A DNA stretch of 64,000 nucleotides from Agaribacillus aureus. GTDB taxonomy: Bacteria > Bacteroidota > Bacteroidia > Cytophagales > Cyclobacteriaceae. A model generated the notes under the pieces. It saw nothing but the letters and a program-made list of their open reading frames with translations, searched no databases and was not told where the DNA came from. The DNA lies in the NCBI GenBank assembly GCA_030442055.1, contig JAUJEB010000015.1:62001-126000 (forward strand), read 5' to 3'. Position 1 is the stretch's first letter; each line of letters opens with the position of its first letter. Shown in pieces: positions 10,241 through 19,484 of the stretch. Made by a program: the position numbers and the translations under genes.

Positions 10241-10372
10241 AATTGTATTGATTAAAAAGAGATTACTTTCTGCTGGTTTGAATTGGCGTATCAGAAAAAA
10301 TCAACCTTTGGGTGGCCATAGCTTTAAATTACTTTTAAACTCATAAAAAATGAAATTACGGACCATAGCTGT

Positions 10373-11758
10373 TTATTTAGTCAGGATCATCCTTTTGGTA
10401 TCCGTGACCTTGCCATCAACCAGCAAACTATAAAGATAGGTCCCGGCCTCCATCTCAAATGCGCTGAGTATCACCTCTCCCTTACCCGGAGACAGATTTG
10501 GGAATGATTTTAATTGTTTACCACTTAAATCATAGATCAGCAAGCTCACGTGCTGGGCCTCGTTGGAAACTTTATATTGGATCCTTGTCTCACTGTTTGC
10601 CGGGTTAGGAATGTTTTGGAATAATTGCATCGATTCATCCAGGCCCTGGTTGCCCGACACCCCTAAGCCTTCTTTTTTCATTAATTGCTCCAGCAAAACT
10701 ATCCTGGACTCAAGCGCGGTAATTTTCGAATCGTATGCCGCCGCGTTTTCATCGCTTACCTGTAATTCTTTGACAGCTTCCACCAAAACCGGGATCAGGC
10801 CAATGTAGTTAACAGCCAAAAACCCTTCGTTATCTTCCTGGACTAACTCCGGAAACACCTTTTGTAGCTCCTGCGCATAAAAACCAAGCTGTTCTCCTTC
10901 ATTAAATGCTCTGGCCTCCAACTTTTTGGATTTCTTATACTCAAAAGATCTTCCCTTGATACTTTTAATTTTATCAAGGGCTCCCTGAATATCTTTACCA
11001 TTGGTTTTAAAACGTTTATCAGAGCTTAGCCACAATCCGGTGGCAAAGGCGCTGCCTGAAATGTAAAGGCGATAAAAGCCGGTAAGATTTCTGGAACCCA
11101 GACCAATTCTTCCTGTAGTGAAATCACCATAGATTAAAGGTATGGTAGTACTGTTGTTGGCTATGTATAGTTTATTCGATTGGGTTTCATAGTATCCAGC
11201 ACGATTGCCAATAAAGACATTGCCGGAGCTATTCTGCGCCCGATGACCGGATTGAGAACCTAAAAACACGTTATTACTTCCATTATTGGAAATACCTGCA
11301 CCTGATCCCACGTAGGTGTTGAGATTGCCGCTGACATTATAACTCCCGGCATTAAGGCCCAAACAGGTGTTATGCCATCCTGTGGTGTTAGTTGCTCCTG
11401 ACCAAACACCAACAAAAGTATTGTTAAATCCCGAGGTATTACTTTCCCCGGACGCTGATCCCAGAAACACATTATTGTCTCCTGAAGTATTATTGTATCC
11501 GGAATTATATCCAAAGAAAGAATTGAAATTACCGCTGTTTCCAGCCTTCGATCCGGACTTAGTACCTACAAAGGTATTTGTAGCTCCGGTAATCCAATTA
11601 CCTGCCCAGTAGCCTACTGAAACGTTATCACTTCCTGAAAAACCGGCGCTTCCACCGTAGTTTGTATTACGTTGCGCATTTGCGGCTGTCATAATCGCCA
11701 GCAAAAAAAATGTTATTGAAACTTTAAGTCGCATAATAAAAATATTTAAGTTGAACAT
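10373..11758 (-). CDS. S74 chaperone-domain surface protein with T9SS sorting tail
   Basis: This is a 461-residue exported protein. After a signal peptide (ending near ANAQ) comes a long series of short glycine- and asparagine-rich repeats (such as NTFVGTKSG and NVFLGSASG), resembling the left-handed beta-roll of trimeric adhesins or tail fibres. A peptidase S74 / intramolecular chaperone domain follows (SSDKRFKTNGKDIQGAL, about residues 245-355). The protein ends with a type A T9SS sorting domain (FQNIPNPANSETRIQY onward). A trimeric, surface-secreted adhesin is the likeliest product. Having a sorting tail behind an S74 domain is worth noting, because S74 domains usually end the protein and release themselves. 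Confidence 0.8.
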   Translation of the reverse strand: MFNLNIFIMRLKVSITFFLLAIMTAANAQRNTNYGGSAGFSGSDNVSVGYWAGNWITGATNTFVGTKSGSKAGNSGNFNSFFGYNSGYNNTSGDNNVFLGSASGESNTSGFNNTFVGVWSGATNTTGWHNTCLGLNAGSYNVSGNLNTYVGSGAGISNNGSNNVFLGSQSGHRAQNSSGNVFIGNRAGYYETQSNKLYIANNSTTIPLIYGDFTTGRIGLGSRNLTGFYRLYISGSAFATGLWLSSDKRFKTNGKDIQGALDKIKSIKGRSFEYKKSKKLEARAFNEGEQLGFYAQELQKVFPELVQEDNEGFLAVNYIGLIPVLVEAVKELQVSDENAAAYDSKITALESRIVLLEQLMKKEGLGVSGNQGLDESMQLFQNIPNPANSETRIQYKVSNEAQHVSLLIYDLSGKQLKSFPNLSPGKGEVILSAFEMEAGTYLYSLLVDGKVTDTKRMILTK

Positions 11759-12294
11759 TGAATTTTCAGCACCTTATGACGTCAGGGTTTTACCATTGCT
11801 TCCTTCGATAACCTATGTAGATTGAATACTTAGCCGGAAGGCTACCGGTAGTTTTTGCACCCTTCTATCAATGCCCATTAGTAATGTTCAGGAGGTATTT
11901 TGAGTGCCTGCATCAGGTAATCAATCACGAACTCCTGATACTCCGGAGATGTCGCAAAAGATCTTCGACGAGTAAAAATTTCTTTCAGACCACGGCTTAT
12001 ATCATAACCCGTGCGCGGTTTTATACTTGCTCTGCCGCTTGGTTTTTAGTACAAACCAGTCATAATTCATCGGATCGACAGGCACTTATCCAAAGGTAGC
12101 GGTTCAGGTTAACGAAGGTTAACAGGGAGGTTTCAAAGTTTAGCAGTGTGGTTACATTTCATCAAATAGCAACGATTTCTATAGAAAATGCAACCTGAGA
12201 AGTGACTAATCAAAAGTGCAATTAATGAAATATTGCACCTTTGACTCTTCCTTAAAAGAGATCTGATTATGCGAGAATTGAATCAGATAATATC
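11759..12294. other. intergenic region
   Basis: About 540 bases upstream of the S74 gene and downstream of the AGCS transporter gene. Besides the transporter terminator, a second inverted repeat GTGCAAT/ATTGCAC (12216-12222 / 12232-12238) is followed on the minus strand by TTTTGATT. No supportable gene was seen. Confidence 0.4.
12254..12290 (-). terminator. terminator of AGCS transporter gene
   Basis: A perfect 8-bp inverted repeat ATCTGATT (12261-12268) and AATCAGAT (12281-12288) lies directly after the transporter stop codon, with CTCTTTT following on the minus strand. Confidence 0.55.
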
Positions 12295-13968
12295 TTATTT
12301 ATCCTGGTCTCCGTTACCCCACTCCCGCTTGAAATCCACCCAATATTTGTCAAGGGTATCTTTCATATCTTTCCTTAACAGGAATATACCTACGAGGTTA
12401 GGAACGGTCATCAGGACAATAGCGATATTGGCCATGGTCCAGATAATAGCAGTATCGGCAAAGGATGCAAAGAAGAAGGCCCCCACATAGACCAACCTGT
12501 AATAAACAACGGACTTTGATCCGGCCAGAAAGGTCATCGCTCTGTCACCATAATACGACCAGGAGATGGCGGTAGAGAAAGCAAACAAGAGCAGTCCTAT
12601 TGATACGATGTATTGTCCAAAATCGCCCAAAAACCCTTTTTTAAAGGCAATGGTTGTCAGCTCAGCGCTGTGTACCAGGGATCGACCCGTCAAAGTGACG
12701 GCGGTGTCTTCAATACTACCATCGGTAACTTTCAAACTACCGGTAAAAGGTGTTCCGTCTTTGCTAACTTTTATACCTTCAGCTACCGATCGCTTGTGCA
12801 AAATAGTATGGCCGTCGGCAATGACACCATTGTCTACTGTCAACTCCCCGCTAAAGACAGGCACACTGCCACGATCCAACAAATGATCTGCCAGCGCTGC
12901 TTTATCTTCGGGTTTATTTTCGTCATATACCTGTTCCAGCACCTGAATTTCGGCAAACTCAAATTCAGTCTGGTGTTTTTCGCTCCACACTCCGGAGGCC
13001 AGTAGCGTCAATCCGGTAATGGTGCAGATGACAATGGTATCTATAAATGGTTCCAGTATAGCCACCATACCTTCCGACACTGGTTCATGTGCTTTGGCTG
13101 CGGCATGGGCGATAGGCGCTGAGCCCTGGCCTGCTTCATTAGAAAACAAACCTCTGTTCACACCGCGGTTGAAGGCATAGCTAAACGATCCTCCGAGAAA
13201 GCCTCCGGCAGCGGCAGAACCGCTGAAGACATCGCCAATTACAGCGGCCAGGGAAGGCAGGATATTTTCAAGGTTATAAAAAATTACCGCAAATGCGCCA
13301 ATAAAATAGATGACCGCCATGGTAGGTACCAGCTTTTCGGTAACAGCGGCGATCCTTTTAATGCCACCCACAATGACAAAAAACAGCAGAACGCCCAACA
13401 CACCTCCGGTAATCATTTGATCGATACCGAAGGTCGCAAACATAGAGCCCGCAATGTTATTGATCTGAGGCATATTGCCGGTACCAAATGAAGATAATAC
13501 AGTCGCTACGGCAAAAATTGCAGCCAACCACTTAGCATTTAACTTGTTCTTCATGTAGTACATAGGCCCTCCGGCAATGGTACCGTCTTCTGCCTTTTCC
13601 CGGTATTTGTGGGAAAGTGTTACTTCCACAAACTTGGTTGTCATACCCAGAAAAGCCGTCACCAGCATCCAAAACAATGCCGCCGGACCGCCCAGAGAAA
13701 TCGCCAGGGCTACACCACCGATATTGCCGGTACCCACCGTTCCGGACAAAGCAGTGGTCAGGGCCTGAAAGTGCGAGGTATCTCCAACATCCTCGGCTTT
13801 GTCGTATTTGCCACGGACAATGCGTAAAGCATGCTTAAAAAATCTTATTTGAGGAAAATTTAAATAGAGAGTAAAAAACAATCCTACACCCAACAACAGG
13901 AATACAAACCAACTCCCGCCACCCAAATAACCGTCAATTGTTTGTAGGATCTCATTTAGCTTTTGCAT
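12295..13968 (-). CDS. sodium:alanine symporter family (AGCS) protein
   Basis: This multi-pass inner-membrane transporter belongs to the alanine/glycine:cation symporter family. Typical blocks are [14 protein letters not shown] near residues 76-90, [24 protein letters not shown] and [26 protein letters not shown]. It should import alanine or glycine with Na+. At 557 residues it is longer than the usual 450-480. The extra length is a hydrophilic insert of roughly 90-100 residues (from [10 protein letters not shown] to about [10 protein letters not shown]) between two late transmembrane helices. The gene is monocistronic and divergent from the DASS transporter. Confidence 0.9.
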   Translation of the reverse strand: MQKLNEILQTIDGYLGGGSWFVFLLLGVGLFFTLYLNFPQIRFFKHALRIVRGKYDKAEDVGDTSHFQALTTALSGTVGTGNIGGVALAISLGGPAALFWMLVTAFLGMTTKFVEVTLSHKYREKAEDGTIAGGPMYYMKNKLNAKWLAAIFAVATVLSSFGTGNMPQINNIAGSMFATFGIDQMITGGVLGVLLFFVIVGGIKRIAAVTEKLVPTMAVIYFIGAFAVIFYNLENILPSLAAVIGDVFSGSAAAGGFLGGSFSYAFNRGVNRGLFSNEAGQGSAPIAHAAAKAHEPVSEGMVAILEPFIDTIVICTITGLTLLASGVWSEKHQTEFEFAEIQVLEQVYDENKPEDKAALADHLLDRGSVPVFSGELTVDNGVIADGHTILHKRSVAEGIKVSKDGTPFTGSLKVTDGSIEDTAVTLTGRSLVHSAELTTIAFKKGFLGDFGQYIVSIGLLLFAFSTAISWSYYGDRAMTFLAGSKSVVYYRLVYVGAFFFASFADTAIIWTMANIAIVLMTVPNLVGIFLLRKDMKDTLDKYWVDFKREWGNGDQDK

Positions 13969-14017
13969 GGGTTATGTTTTAAGTTAATTTCGAAATATAT
14001 AAAATTGTGTAAGAATG

Positions 14018-14048
14018 CGAAAGTAATGGATCAACTTTATGCAATCAA
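14018..14048 (-). promoter_or_regulatory. possible promoter of the AGCS gene
   Basis: On the minus strand TTG (14046-14048) is followed after 20 bases by TACTTTCG (14018-14025). This is one mismatch and one base of spacing away from the Bacteroidota consensus TTG-N19-TAnnTTTG. It sits about 50 bp upstream of the AGCS start. Confidence 0.25.
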
Positions 14049-14130
14049 GGCCAGATTCACAATCTTCTTCAATAAAATATATAATTGAAGAAAAATTATA
14101 TATTTATATTTTTTCTCAACCTTCAAAGAA

Positions 14131-15585
14131 TTGGTTAAAACACTTCCCACAAAACCCATCAAATTAGTAAGCCTCCTGCTCGGCCCCGCATTGTTTTTGG
14201 TGATCAATCTTTTACCGGTTCCGGAGCTGCTAACCCCCTTGGCCTGGAAGGTGATCAGCGTGGCGGTGTGGATGATCACATGGTGGACCACCGAGACGGT
14301 ACCTTTGCCTGTTACCGCCTTAATACCCCTGTTGCTGTTTCCCTTGTTGGGTATTTTCGAGATAAAAGAAGCCGCTGCTTCCTATGCCCATCCTGTCATA
14401 TTCTTGTTCATGGGGGGATTTATGATCGCACTGGGGCTGGAGAAAAGAAACCTGCATTTAAGGATCGCCCTCAACCTGATAAAAATAACCGGTACTCACC
14501 CCAACGGTATCGTGCTAGGTTTCATGCTATCCACTGCCTTTATCAGCATGTGGATCAGCAATACAGCCACCACTGTCATGATGCTCCCCATAGCCATGTC
14601 TGTCATTGGTTTGCTAAAGGCCGAACAGGAACGTCAGGCGGCAAAATCATTCCGCAGGTTTGCGTTGAGCTTATTACTCGGCATTGCCTATGCGGCCAAT
14701 ATCGGGGGAGCCATGACCATTATCGGCACCCCTCCCAACGTGGTCTCCATTGCCTATGTCAGAGACTTACTGGACATCGATCTCACCTTTACAAGTTGGC
14801 TGATCATAGGCTTTCCGGTTGGTAGCTTATTGATCGCGGCTACCTTTTTCCTGATGACCAGGGTCATCTATCCCAGTGGCCTCAAAAGCTTTGAGGCTTC
14901 CGAAAAGCTAATTCACGACAAAATTAATACCCTGGGTAAAATTTCCAGAGAAGAAATAGCCGTTGCTGTGGTATTTGCGATTACGGCGCTGTGCTGGATA
15001 ATGCGTCAGCCGTTAAATAATCTTATCGGTACCAACGTGTTAAATGATACCATCATCGCTATGGCCGGCGGTGTAGCGATGTTTATACTTCCCGTCAATA
15101 TAAAAAAAGGGGAATATTTAGTGGATTGGGAAAGTACAAAAAACCTTCCCTGGGGGATATTGATTCTTTTTGGAGGAGGAATATGTCTTGCCCGGGGTTT
15201 GGAATCAAGCGGACTGGTGCAGTTTATTGGTGAATTAATTGCCGGACAGCGGGAAATTAATGTCTGGCTGCTGGTTTTGATATTTACCACCATTACCTTA
15301 CTGATGACCGAGATTATGAGTAATGTGGCACTGATTGTCATATTTATACCTGTTGTGATCGCTATTTGTCAGGGTTTTGGCTATGATCCGCTGCTATCGG
15401 TTATTCCCGCTACACTATCGGCCTCCTACGCTTTTATGATGCCTGTTTCGACGCCGCCAAATGCCATCGTATTTTCCTCAGGCTATATTAAAATTAGAGA
15501 AATGATGGTCATTGGCGTACTACTTAATATAATCGCCATCGCCACATTGATGCTTACGGCTTATTTTCTCCCCGGGTATTTTTAA
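14131..15585 (+). CDS. DASS/SLC13 family sodium-coupled anion symporter
   Basis: This 484-residue integral membrane protein belongs to the divalent anion:Na+ symporter family (dicarboxylate or sulfate carriers). The first Ser-Asn-Thr sodium/substrate motif appears in MWISNTATTVMMLPIA, and the symmetric C-terminal site in MPVSTPPNAIVFSSGY. It should import a C4-dicarboxylate or similar anion; the exact substrate cannot be read. The frame has no ATG near its beginning, and a TTG at 14131 preceded by CTTCAAAGAA fits best because the frame is closed at 14086. It shares its upstream region with the divergent AGCS gene. Confidence 0.9.
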   Translation: MVKTLPTKPIKLVSLLLGPALFLVINLLPVPELLTPLAWKVISVAVWMITWWTTETVPLPVTALIPLLLFPLLGIFEIKEAAASYAHPVIFLFMGGFMIALGLEKRNLHLRIALNLIKITGTHPNGIVLGFMLSTAFISMWISNTATTVMMLPIAMSVIGLLKAEQERQAAKSFRRFALSLLLGIAYAANIGGAMTIIGTPPNVVSIAYVRDLLDIDLTFTSWLIIGFPVGSLLIAATFFLMTRVIYPSGLKSFEASEKLIHDKINTLGKISREEIAVAVVFAITALCWIMRQPLNNLIGTNVLNDTIIAMAGGVAMFILPVNIKKGEYLVDWESTKNLPWGILILFGGGICLARGLESSGLVQFIGELIAGQREINVWLLVLIFTTITLLMTEIMSNVALIVIFIPVVIAICQGFGYDPLLSVIPATLSASYAFMMPVSTPPNAIVFSSGYIKIREMMVIGVLLNIIAIATLMLTAYFLPGYF

Positions 15586-15690
15586 GATCAGGCATTATTG
15601 GTTCCGACAGTATACTGAAGTTAGGGGGATTTATTTTTTTGTTTCCCTTAATTTTATTTTATTCATGCCTGGCTAATATGATATTGCACC

Positions 15691-16440
15691 ATGGACACCT
15701 ATGACCTTTCAAAAATCAGCACCCGGGCGCCGGAAAACCTTTCCAAGGCAGCGACTAAGGACGAGACTGACCTGCTCATCGACAGACTGGAGGAATTGCA
15801 AAACATGTTATATGCAGAGGGCAAGTGGAGCCTTTTAATTGTCCTTCAAGGCATGGACGCAAGTGGCAAAGACGGAGCGGTAAAGGCGGTATTTAGTGCG
15901 GTGAACCCGCAGGGTGTCAGTGTAAAATCATTTAAGAAGCCCACCGAAGAAGAGCTTTCTCATGACTTTTTATGGCGCATACACCGACATACGCCGGCCA
16001 GGGGAAAGATCCAAATATTCAACAGGTCCCATTATGAAGATGTATTGGTCACTAGAGTGCTGGGTTTAACCGACGACGCAACGGCGCAGAAGCGCTTTAA
16101 AATAATCAATGCGTTCGAAAACTTATTACAGGAGAGAGGAACCCAGGTGCTTAAATTTTATTTACATATATCAGAGGCGGAACAGCAGGAACGGTTTGAG
16201 GAGCGGCTTAATAATCCGCGCAAACATTGGAAATATAACCCCAACGATCTTAAATCTGCCGAAAACTGGCCTGAATACAGGCAATATTATAAAGAAGTTT
16301 TTGAAAACTGTGGGCCCGATATCCCCTGGAGGATCATTCCCTCGGATCAAAAATGGTATAAGGAGTATTTAATAGCAAAAACCATCGTTGAAACATTAGA
16401 AGGGTTGCATATGAAATACCCTGGGTTGCCGACAGAATAA
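15691..16440 (+). CDS. PPK2 family polyphosphate kinase/phosphotransferase
   Basis: This 249-residue protein transfers phosphate between polyphosphate and nucleotides. It shows the PPK2 Walker A motif in LQGMDASGKDGAVKAVF (about residues 52-68), the FKKPTEEELSHDFLWRIH block and the Walker B/lid region FNRSHYEDVLVTRV. The length agrees with single-domain PPK2 enzymes. Whether it prefers AMP, ADP or GDP cannot be decided from sequence alone. It is the first gene of a likely three-gene operon with a YheT-type hydrolase 24 bp downstream and an SRAP-like gene after that. Confidence 0.93.
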   Translation: MDTYDLSKISTRAPENLSKAATKDETDLLIDRLEELQNMLYAEGKWSLLIVLQGMDASGKDGAVKAVFSAVNPQGVSVKSFKKPTEEELSHDFLWRIHRHTPARGKIQIFNRSHYEDVLVTRVLGLTDDATAQKRFKIINAFENLLQERGTQVLKFYLHISEAEQQERFEERLNNPRKHWKYNPNDLKSAENWPEYRQYYKEVFENCGPDIPWRIIPSDQKWYKEYLIAKTIVETLEGLHMKYPGLPTE

Positions 16441-16464
16441 AGTTAAAAGATCATTAAGTAAAAC

Positions 16465-17436
16465 ATGCCAGTTGTTGATCCTACCAGTTATCACCAGCCA
16501 CCGCGGTTATTGATTAATGGGCACTTTGAGACCATATACCCGGCTTTATTGCGCACGGTTAACGGTGTAAATTATCAGCGCGAGCGTATTTTTACCGCAG
16601 ATGACGATTTCCTGGACCTTGACTGGTCGAAGGTCAATGGGAAACAGCTGGTTATTATCTCTCACGGATTGGAGGGGGACACCGGAAGGGCTTATATGAA
16701 GGGCATGGTAAGAGCATTCAACAACCAGGGGTTTGATGCCCTGGCGTGGAATTACCGTGGCTGCAGTGGAGAAATAAATAAACAACGACGGTTTTATCAC
16801 AGCGGCGCCACCGACGACCTCGATGTGGTTATCAACCATGTGATAAATCAATATACCTATGATAAACTCTATTTGATCGGCTTTAGCCTGGGAGGAAATC
16901 TGACGCTTAAGTACCTGGGAGAAAAAAACCTGACACTTTCCCAGAAAATAGAAAAATCAGTGGTCTTTTCAGTACCGCTAAATCTGCATACAAGTTGTCT
17001 TAAAATATCCGAACCTGCGAATTTCCTGTATGCCAGGAGATTTCTAAAGAGTTTAGTCGGAAAAATCAAATCCAAAGCCAGGGTAAGGAGCGATCTGTCG
17101 ACGACCGGCATCGGCAAAATCAGAACATTGATGGAATTTGACGACCGCTACACCGCACCCATGCATGGTTTCGGGGATGCTAAAGATTATTACTCAAAAT
17201 GTAGTGCTATTAACTTTGTTGATGCTATCCGCATTCCGACACTCATCGTCAATGCAAAAAACGATCCGTTTCTGCCGGCTGAATGTTATCCGGCGGAAAA
17301 ATTAAAATCCCATCCACACGTATATTTTGAAATGCCGGATAAAGGTGGCCATGTAGGATTCGCGGTATTTGGAGAGCCCTACTACTGGTCGGAGCGGCGG
17401 GCGGTTGAATTTATAATGGAGAAAAATATCAATTAA
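16465..17436 (+). CDS. YheT family alpha/beta hydrolase
   Basis: This 323-residue alpha/beta hydrolase has the nucleophile elbow GFSLGGN (Ser near residue 140), an oxyanion-side SHGLEGDTGRAY motif near residue 66 and a C-terminal GGHVGF histidine. The N-terminal pattern PRLLINGHFETIYPALLR is characteristic of the YheT group, which includes esterases of poorly known substrate. It is cytoplasmic, lies in the PPK2 operon and is tightly spaced to both neighbours. Confidence 0.9.
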   Translation: MPVVDPTSYHQPPRLLINGHFETIYPALLRTVNGVNYQRERIFTADDDFLDLDWSKVNGKQLVIISHGLEGDTGRAYMKGMVRAFNNQGFDALAWNYRGCSGEINKQRRFYHSGATDDLDVVINHVINQYTYDKLYLIGFSLGGNLTLKYLGEKNLTLSQKIEKSVVFSVPLNLHTSCLKISEPANFLYARRFLKSLVGKIKSKARVRSDLSTTGIGKIRTLMEFDDRYTAPMHGFGDAKDYYSKCSAINFVDAIRIPTLIVNAKNDPFLPAECYPAEKLKSHPHVYFEMPDKGGHVGFAVFGEPYYWSERRAVEFIMEKNIN

Positions 17437-17474
17437 AAGATTAAAAAAATAAAATAATATATCTACTTTGAAGT

Positions 17475-18173
17475 ATGTCTTCAAGATATTCCATTTGCCT
17501 CAGCAAGGAGGCTATTGAAAAAAGGTTTGCCATTCAATCGGCCACTGATTACCGGCCTCGCTATAATGCCGCACCGTCGCAATTATTGCCTGTTATTTCA
17601 AATACTGCTTCGGACAGCATCTCTTACTTTTATTGGGGGCAAACACCGGAGTGGTCCAACAACAAGGCCATTGGCGAGAAGCTGACCCATGCCAACCTGG
17701 AATTAATAGCGCAAAAAGCGTCCTTGCGGCGGGCGGTAGAAACCAGAAGATGCCTGATCCCGGCCGATGGCTTCTACCTCTGGAAAAGCATCGGCAAGAA
17801 AAGTAAAATCCCATATCGGGTGATCATGAATTCAGGTGAAGCCTTTAGTTTTGCCGGGATCTGGGAAGAATATGAAGATGAAAACGAGCATTCCATCACC
17901 ACTTTTAAAATTATTACCACCACCGCTAATCCGGTAGTTGGAGAAATTCAGGATGCCATGCCTGTTTTATTGACACAAGAAAAGGAAAAAGCGTGGCTAA
18001 ACAATCAGGCCGGCCTGGATGAATTGCTGGCAATGCTGGTTACCTACCCCGGCGAGAAAATGACAAAATTTACCATCTCCCCAAGGATAAATACCATCGA
18101 TATCGACGACCCGTCTTTGATCCAGGCAGCACCTGCAGCTGACCAATATGGAAATTACAGCCTGTTTGATTAA
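17475..18173 (+). CDS. SRAP (YedK/HMCES) family protein lacking catalytic residues
   Basis: This 232-residue protein has the SRAP fold signature (RYNAAPSQLLPV, FYWGQTPEW, RRCLIPADGFYLW, FKIITTTANP). In active SRAP proteins Cys2 forms a covalent crosslink with abasic sites in single-stranded DNA. Compared with E. coli YedK, Cys2 is Ser (the protein begins MSSR instead of MCGR), Asn75 aligns with His, Glu105 with Leu (ADGFYLW against ADGWFEW) and His160 with Gln (QDAMP against HDRRP). It is therefore expected to be unable to form the crosslink, and may be a DNA-binding pseudoenzyme. The start at 17475 is the only reasonable one. It follows the YheT gene by 38 bp and overlaps the convergent lipoprotein gene by 4 bp. 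Confidence 0.85.
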   Translation: MSSRYSICLSKEAIEKRFAIQSATDYRPRYNAAPSQLLPVISNTASDSISYFYWGQTPEWSNNKAIGEKLTHANLELIAQKASLRRAVETRRCLIPADGFYLWKSIGKKSKIPYRVIMNSGEAFSFAGIWEEYEDENEHSITTFKIITTTANPVVGEIQDAMPVLLTQEKEKAWLNNQAGLDELLAMLVTYPGEKMTKFTISPRINTIDIDDPSLIQAAPAADQYGNYSLFD

Positions 18174-18625
18174 TTAGACTTCCCCATTTGCTTCCACTTG
18201 GGAATCTTAATTAGTTGTGCTACTTCATTTTCCAGTTTTTTTAACGTTTGCGGCGCTCCGTCATAGTCCATAACCCGCTTCCTTCTACCATTGTGTGAAA
18301 AATAAATATAGGTAGTAGGCAGATCTTTGGCATCGCTTACATATCGATCCTGGAAATTAAAAAATTTATAGTCGTTAAAAATATTGATTAACCTTTGTAG
18401 CTCTTTTTTGGACAACTTGATCTTAAACTCTCCCAATTTATCAACATTCTCCCTCCCATTAAAATATACTACCCCACTTTCATAAATGTCAATAGTATAG
18501 ACAGGACATGCATCAACACATTTAGTTTTCTGCATCGAAATAACTACACTTGTATCTACTTCTTCCTTCGTCGCTCTGCAGGAAACAAGAAACATTATAC
18601 AAATAAGCATCAGTATATTCCGCAT
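18170..18625 (-). CDS. DUF6438-like lipoprotein
   Basis: This 151-residue protein has a lipoprotein signal ending in FLVSC (Cys near residue 16). The mature part reads CVDACPVYTIDIYESGVVYFNG, then a YVSDAKDLPTTYIYFS block and VMDYDGAPQTLKKLE, as in DUF6438 proteins of Bacteroidota. It is probably anchored in the outer or inner membrane facing the periplasm. Function is unknown. Its stop codon overlaps the SRAP gene stop by 4 bp in convergent orientation. Confidence 0.7.
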   Translation of the reverse strand: MRNILMLICIMFLVSCRATKEEVDTSVVISMQKTKCVDACPVYTIDIYESGVVYFNGRENVDKLGEFKIKLSKKELQRLINIFNDYKFFNFQDRYVSDAKDLPTTYIYFSHNGRRKRVMDYDGAPQTLKKLENEVAQLIKIPKWKQMGKSN

Positions 18626-19215
18626 AAGAATAAATTAATTATACCCCAATAAGTCTTAAATAATTATTAAAATAGTAGAAGTATGTCAATAAAAAGCGGT
18701 TTAAATTTAAGATGCAAAAATGTTAATTTCAGTTTGAAAACCCTCTCCTTACGGAATTCTGATGTCTTTAAATCAAGCCCTTATAGCATTTGTCTGCAAG
18801 ACTTTCTCCATTTAACCATCTACTAATATAATAAATCTGTTTGAAAAGCTGTATTCAATTGATTTATTATTTAACAAAATCCTTGAAAACCAACGATTTT
18901 AAGCCTATTTATATCCCGCAACACACGGGAAAGATCGCCCAGCCTCCACCGGTCGTCAAAGAAAAACGCACCGATGACAGGCAAAAATGCAGCCCTGAAT
19001 ATTACCGATTTTACGAGAAGCAGGATACCCGAAATAAGACCGGCAAGTATTCAATTCACCGTGCAACGATCTATAAAACGCCAACTGTAACCAACGACTT
19101 TTTAACGCGTTGATAACAGCGCCAACATGAAAAAATAATGTGGGTTTTTAGCTATTCCCGGGAATATTTTTTTATATTTAGAGGATATATTTTTTTTGAA
19201 CTAACCCCGAATTAC
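18626..19215. other. intergenic region
   Basis: About 590 bases between a minus-strand lipoprotein and a small plus-strand lipoprotein. A TTG-initiated 90-codon frame at 18841-19113 is present, but it has no signal, motif or clear start context. No RNA gene was recognised. Confidence 0.3.
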
Positions 19216-19386
19216 ATGAAATCGCTACTATCTATAGCTATTGTTTGCCTATTATTTTTTGTCGGATGTTTCGCTTGTGCCCCCCATTACGATTCTGCTC
19301 AGTGGGCGAAAAATGTAAAACCTAAAAAGCAAAACTTCGGCTGCCTTGAGTACCAAAAACCCAAGAAAAAGAAAGGACGTCGATAG
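19216..19386 (+). CDS. small basic lipoprotein, hypothetical
   Basis: This 56-residue protein starts MKSLLSIAIVCLLFFVGC, a lipoprotein-type signal with possible lipobox cysteines at 18 and 21. The short mature part is lysine-rich and ends KPKKKKGRR. Bacteroidota commonly encode such tiny lipoproteins of unknown role. The next upstream in-frame start would give an N-terminus unlike a signal peptide, so 19216 is chosen. It is followed by a strong inverted repeat. Confidence 0.6.
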   Translation: MKSLLSIAIVCLLFFVGCFACAPHYDSAQWAKNVKPKKQNFGCLEYQKPKKKKGRR

Positions 19387-19401
19387 ATGGGGAGAAATTA
19401 A

Positions 19402-19484
19402 AATAAAAATGAAAATGTCAATGAAAATGAGAAATCTCTGATCATTCCCGTATTCTCATTTTAATTTTCATTGATATTTTTATT
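19402..19484. terminator. convergent terminator with 32-base arms
   Basis: Two AT-rich arms (19402-19433 and 19453-19484) are nearly complementary over 32 bases, including GAAAATGAGAA against TTCTCATTTT. The right arm contains the last codons and stop of the GT39 gene. It lies between the small lipoprotein gene and the convergent glycosyltransferase operon. Confidence 0.6.

Noticed and set aside
11884-12099. 71-codon plus-strand frame
   Set aside because: Cysteine- and arginine-rich random-looking product in an intergenic region; no start signal.
18841-19113. 90-codon frame with TTG start
   Set aside because: No signal peptide, motif or coding-like context; the composition is that of non-coding DNA.
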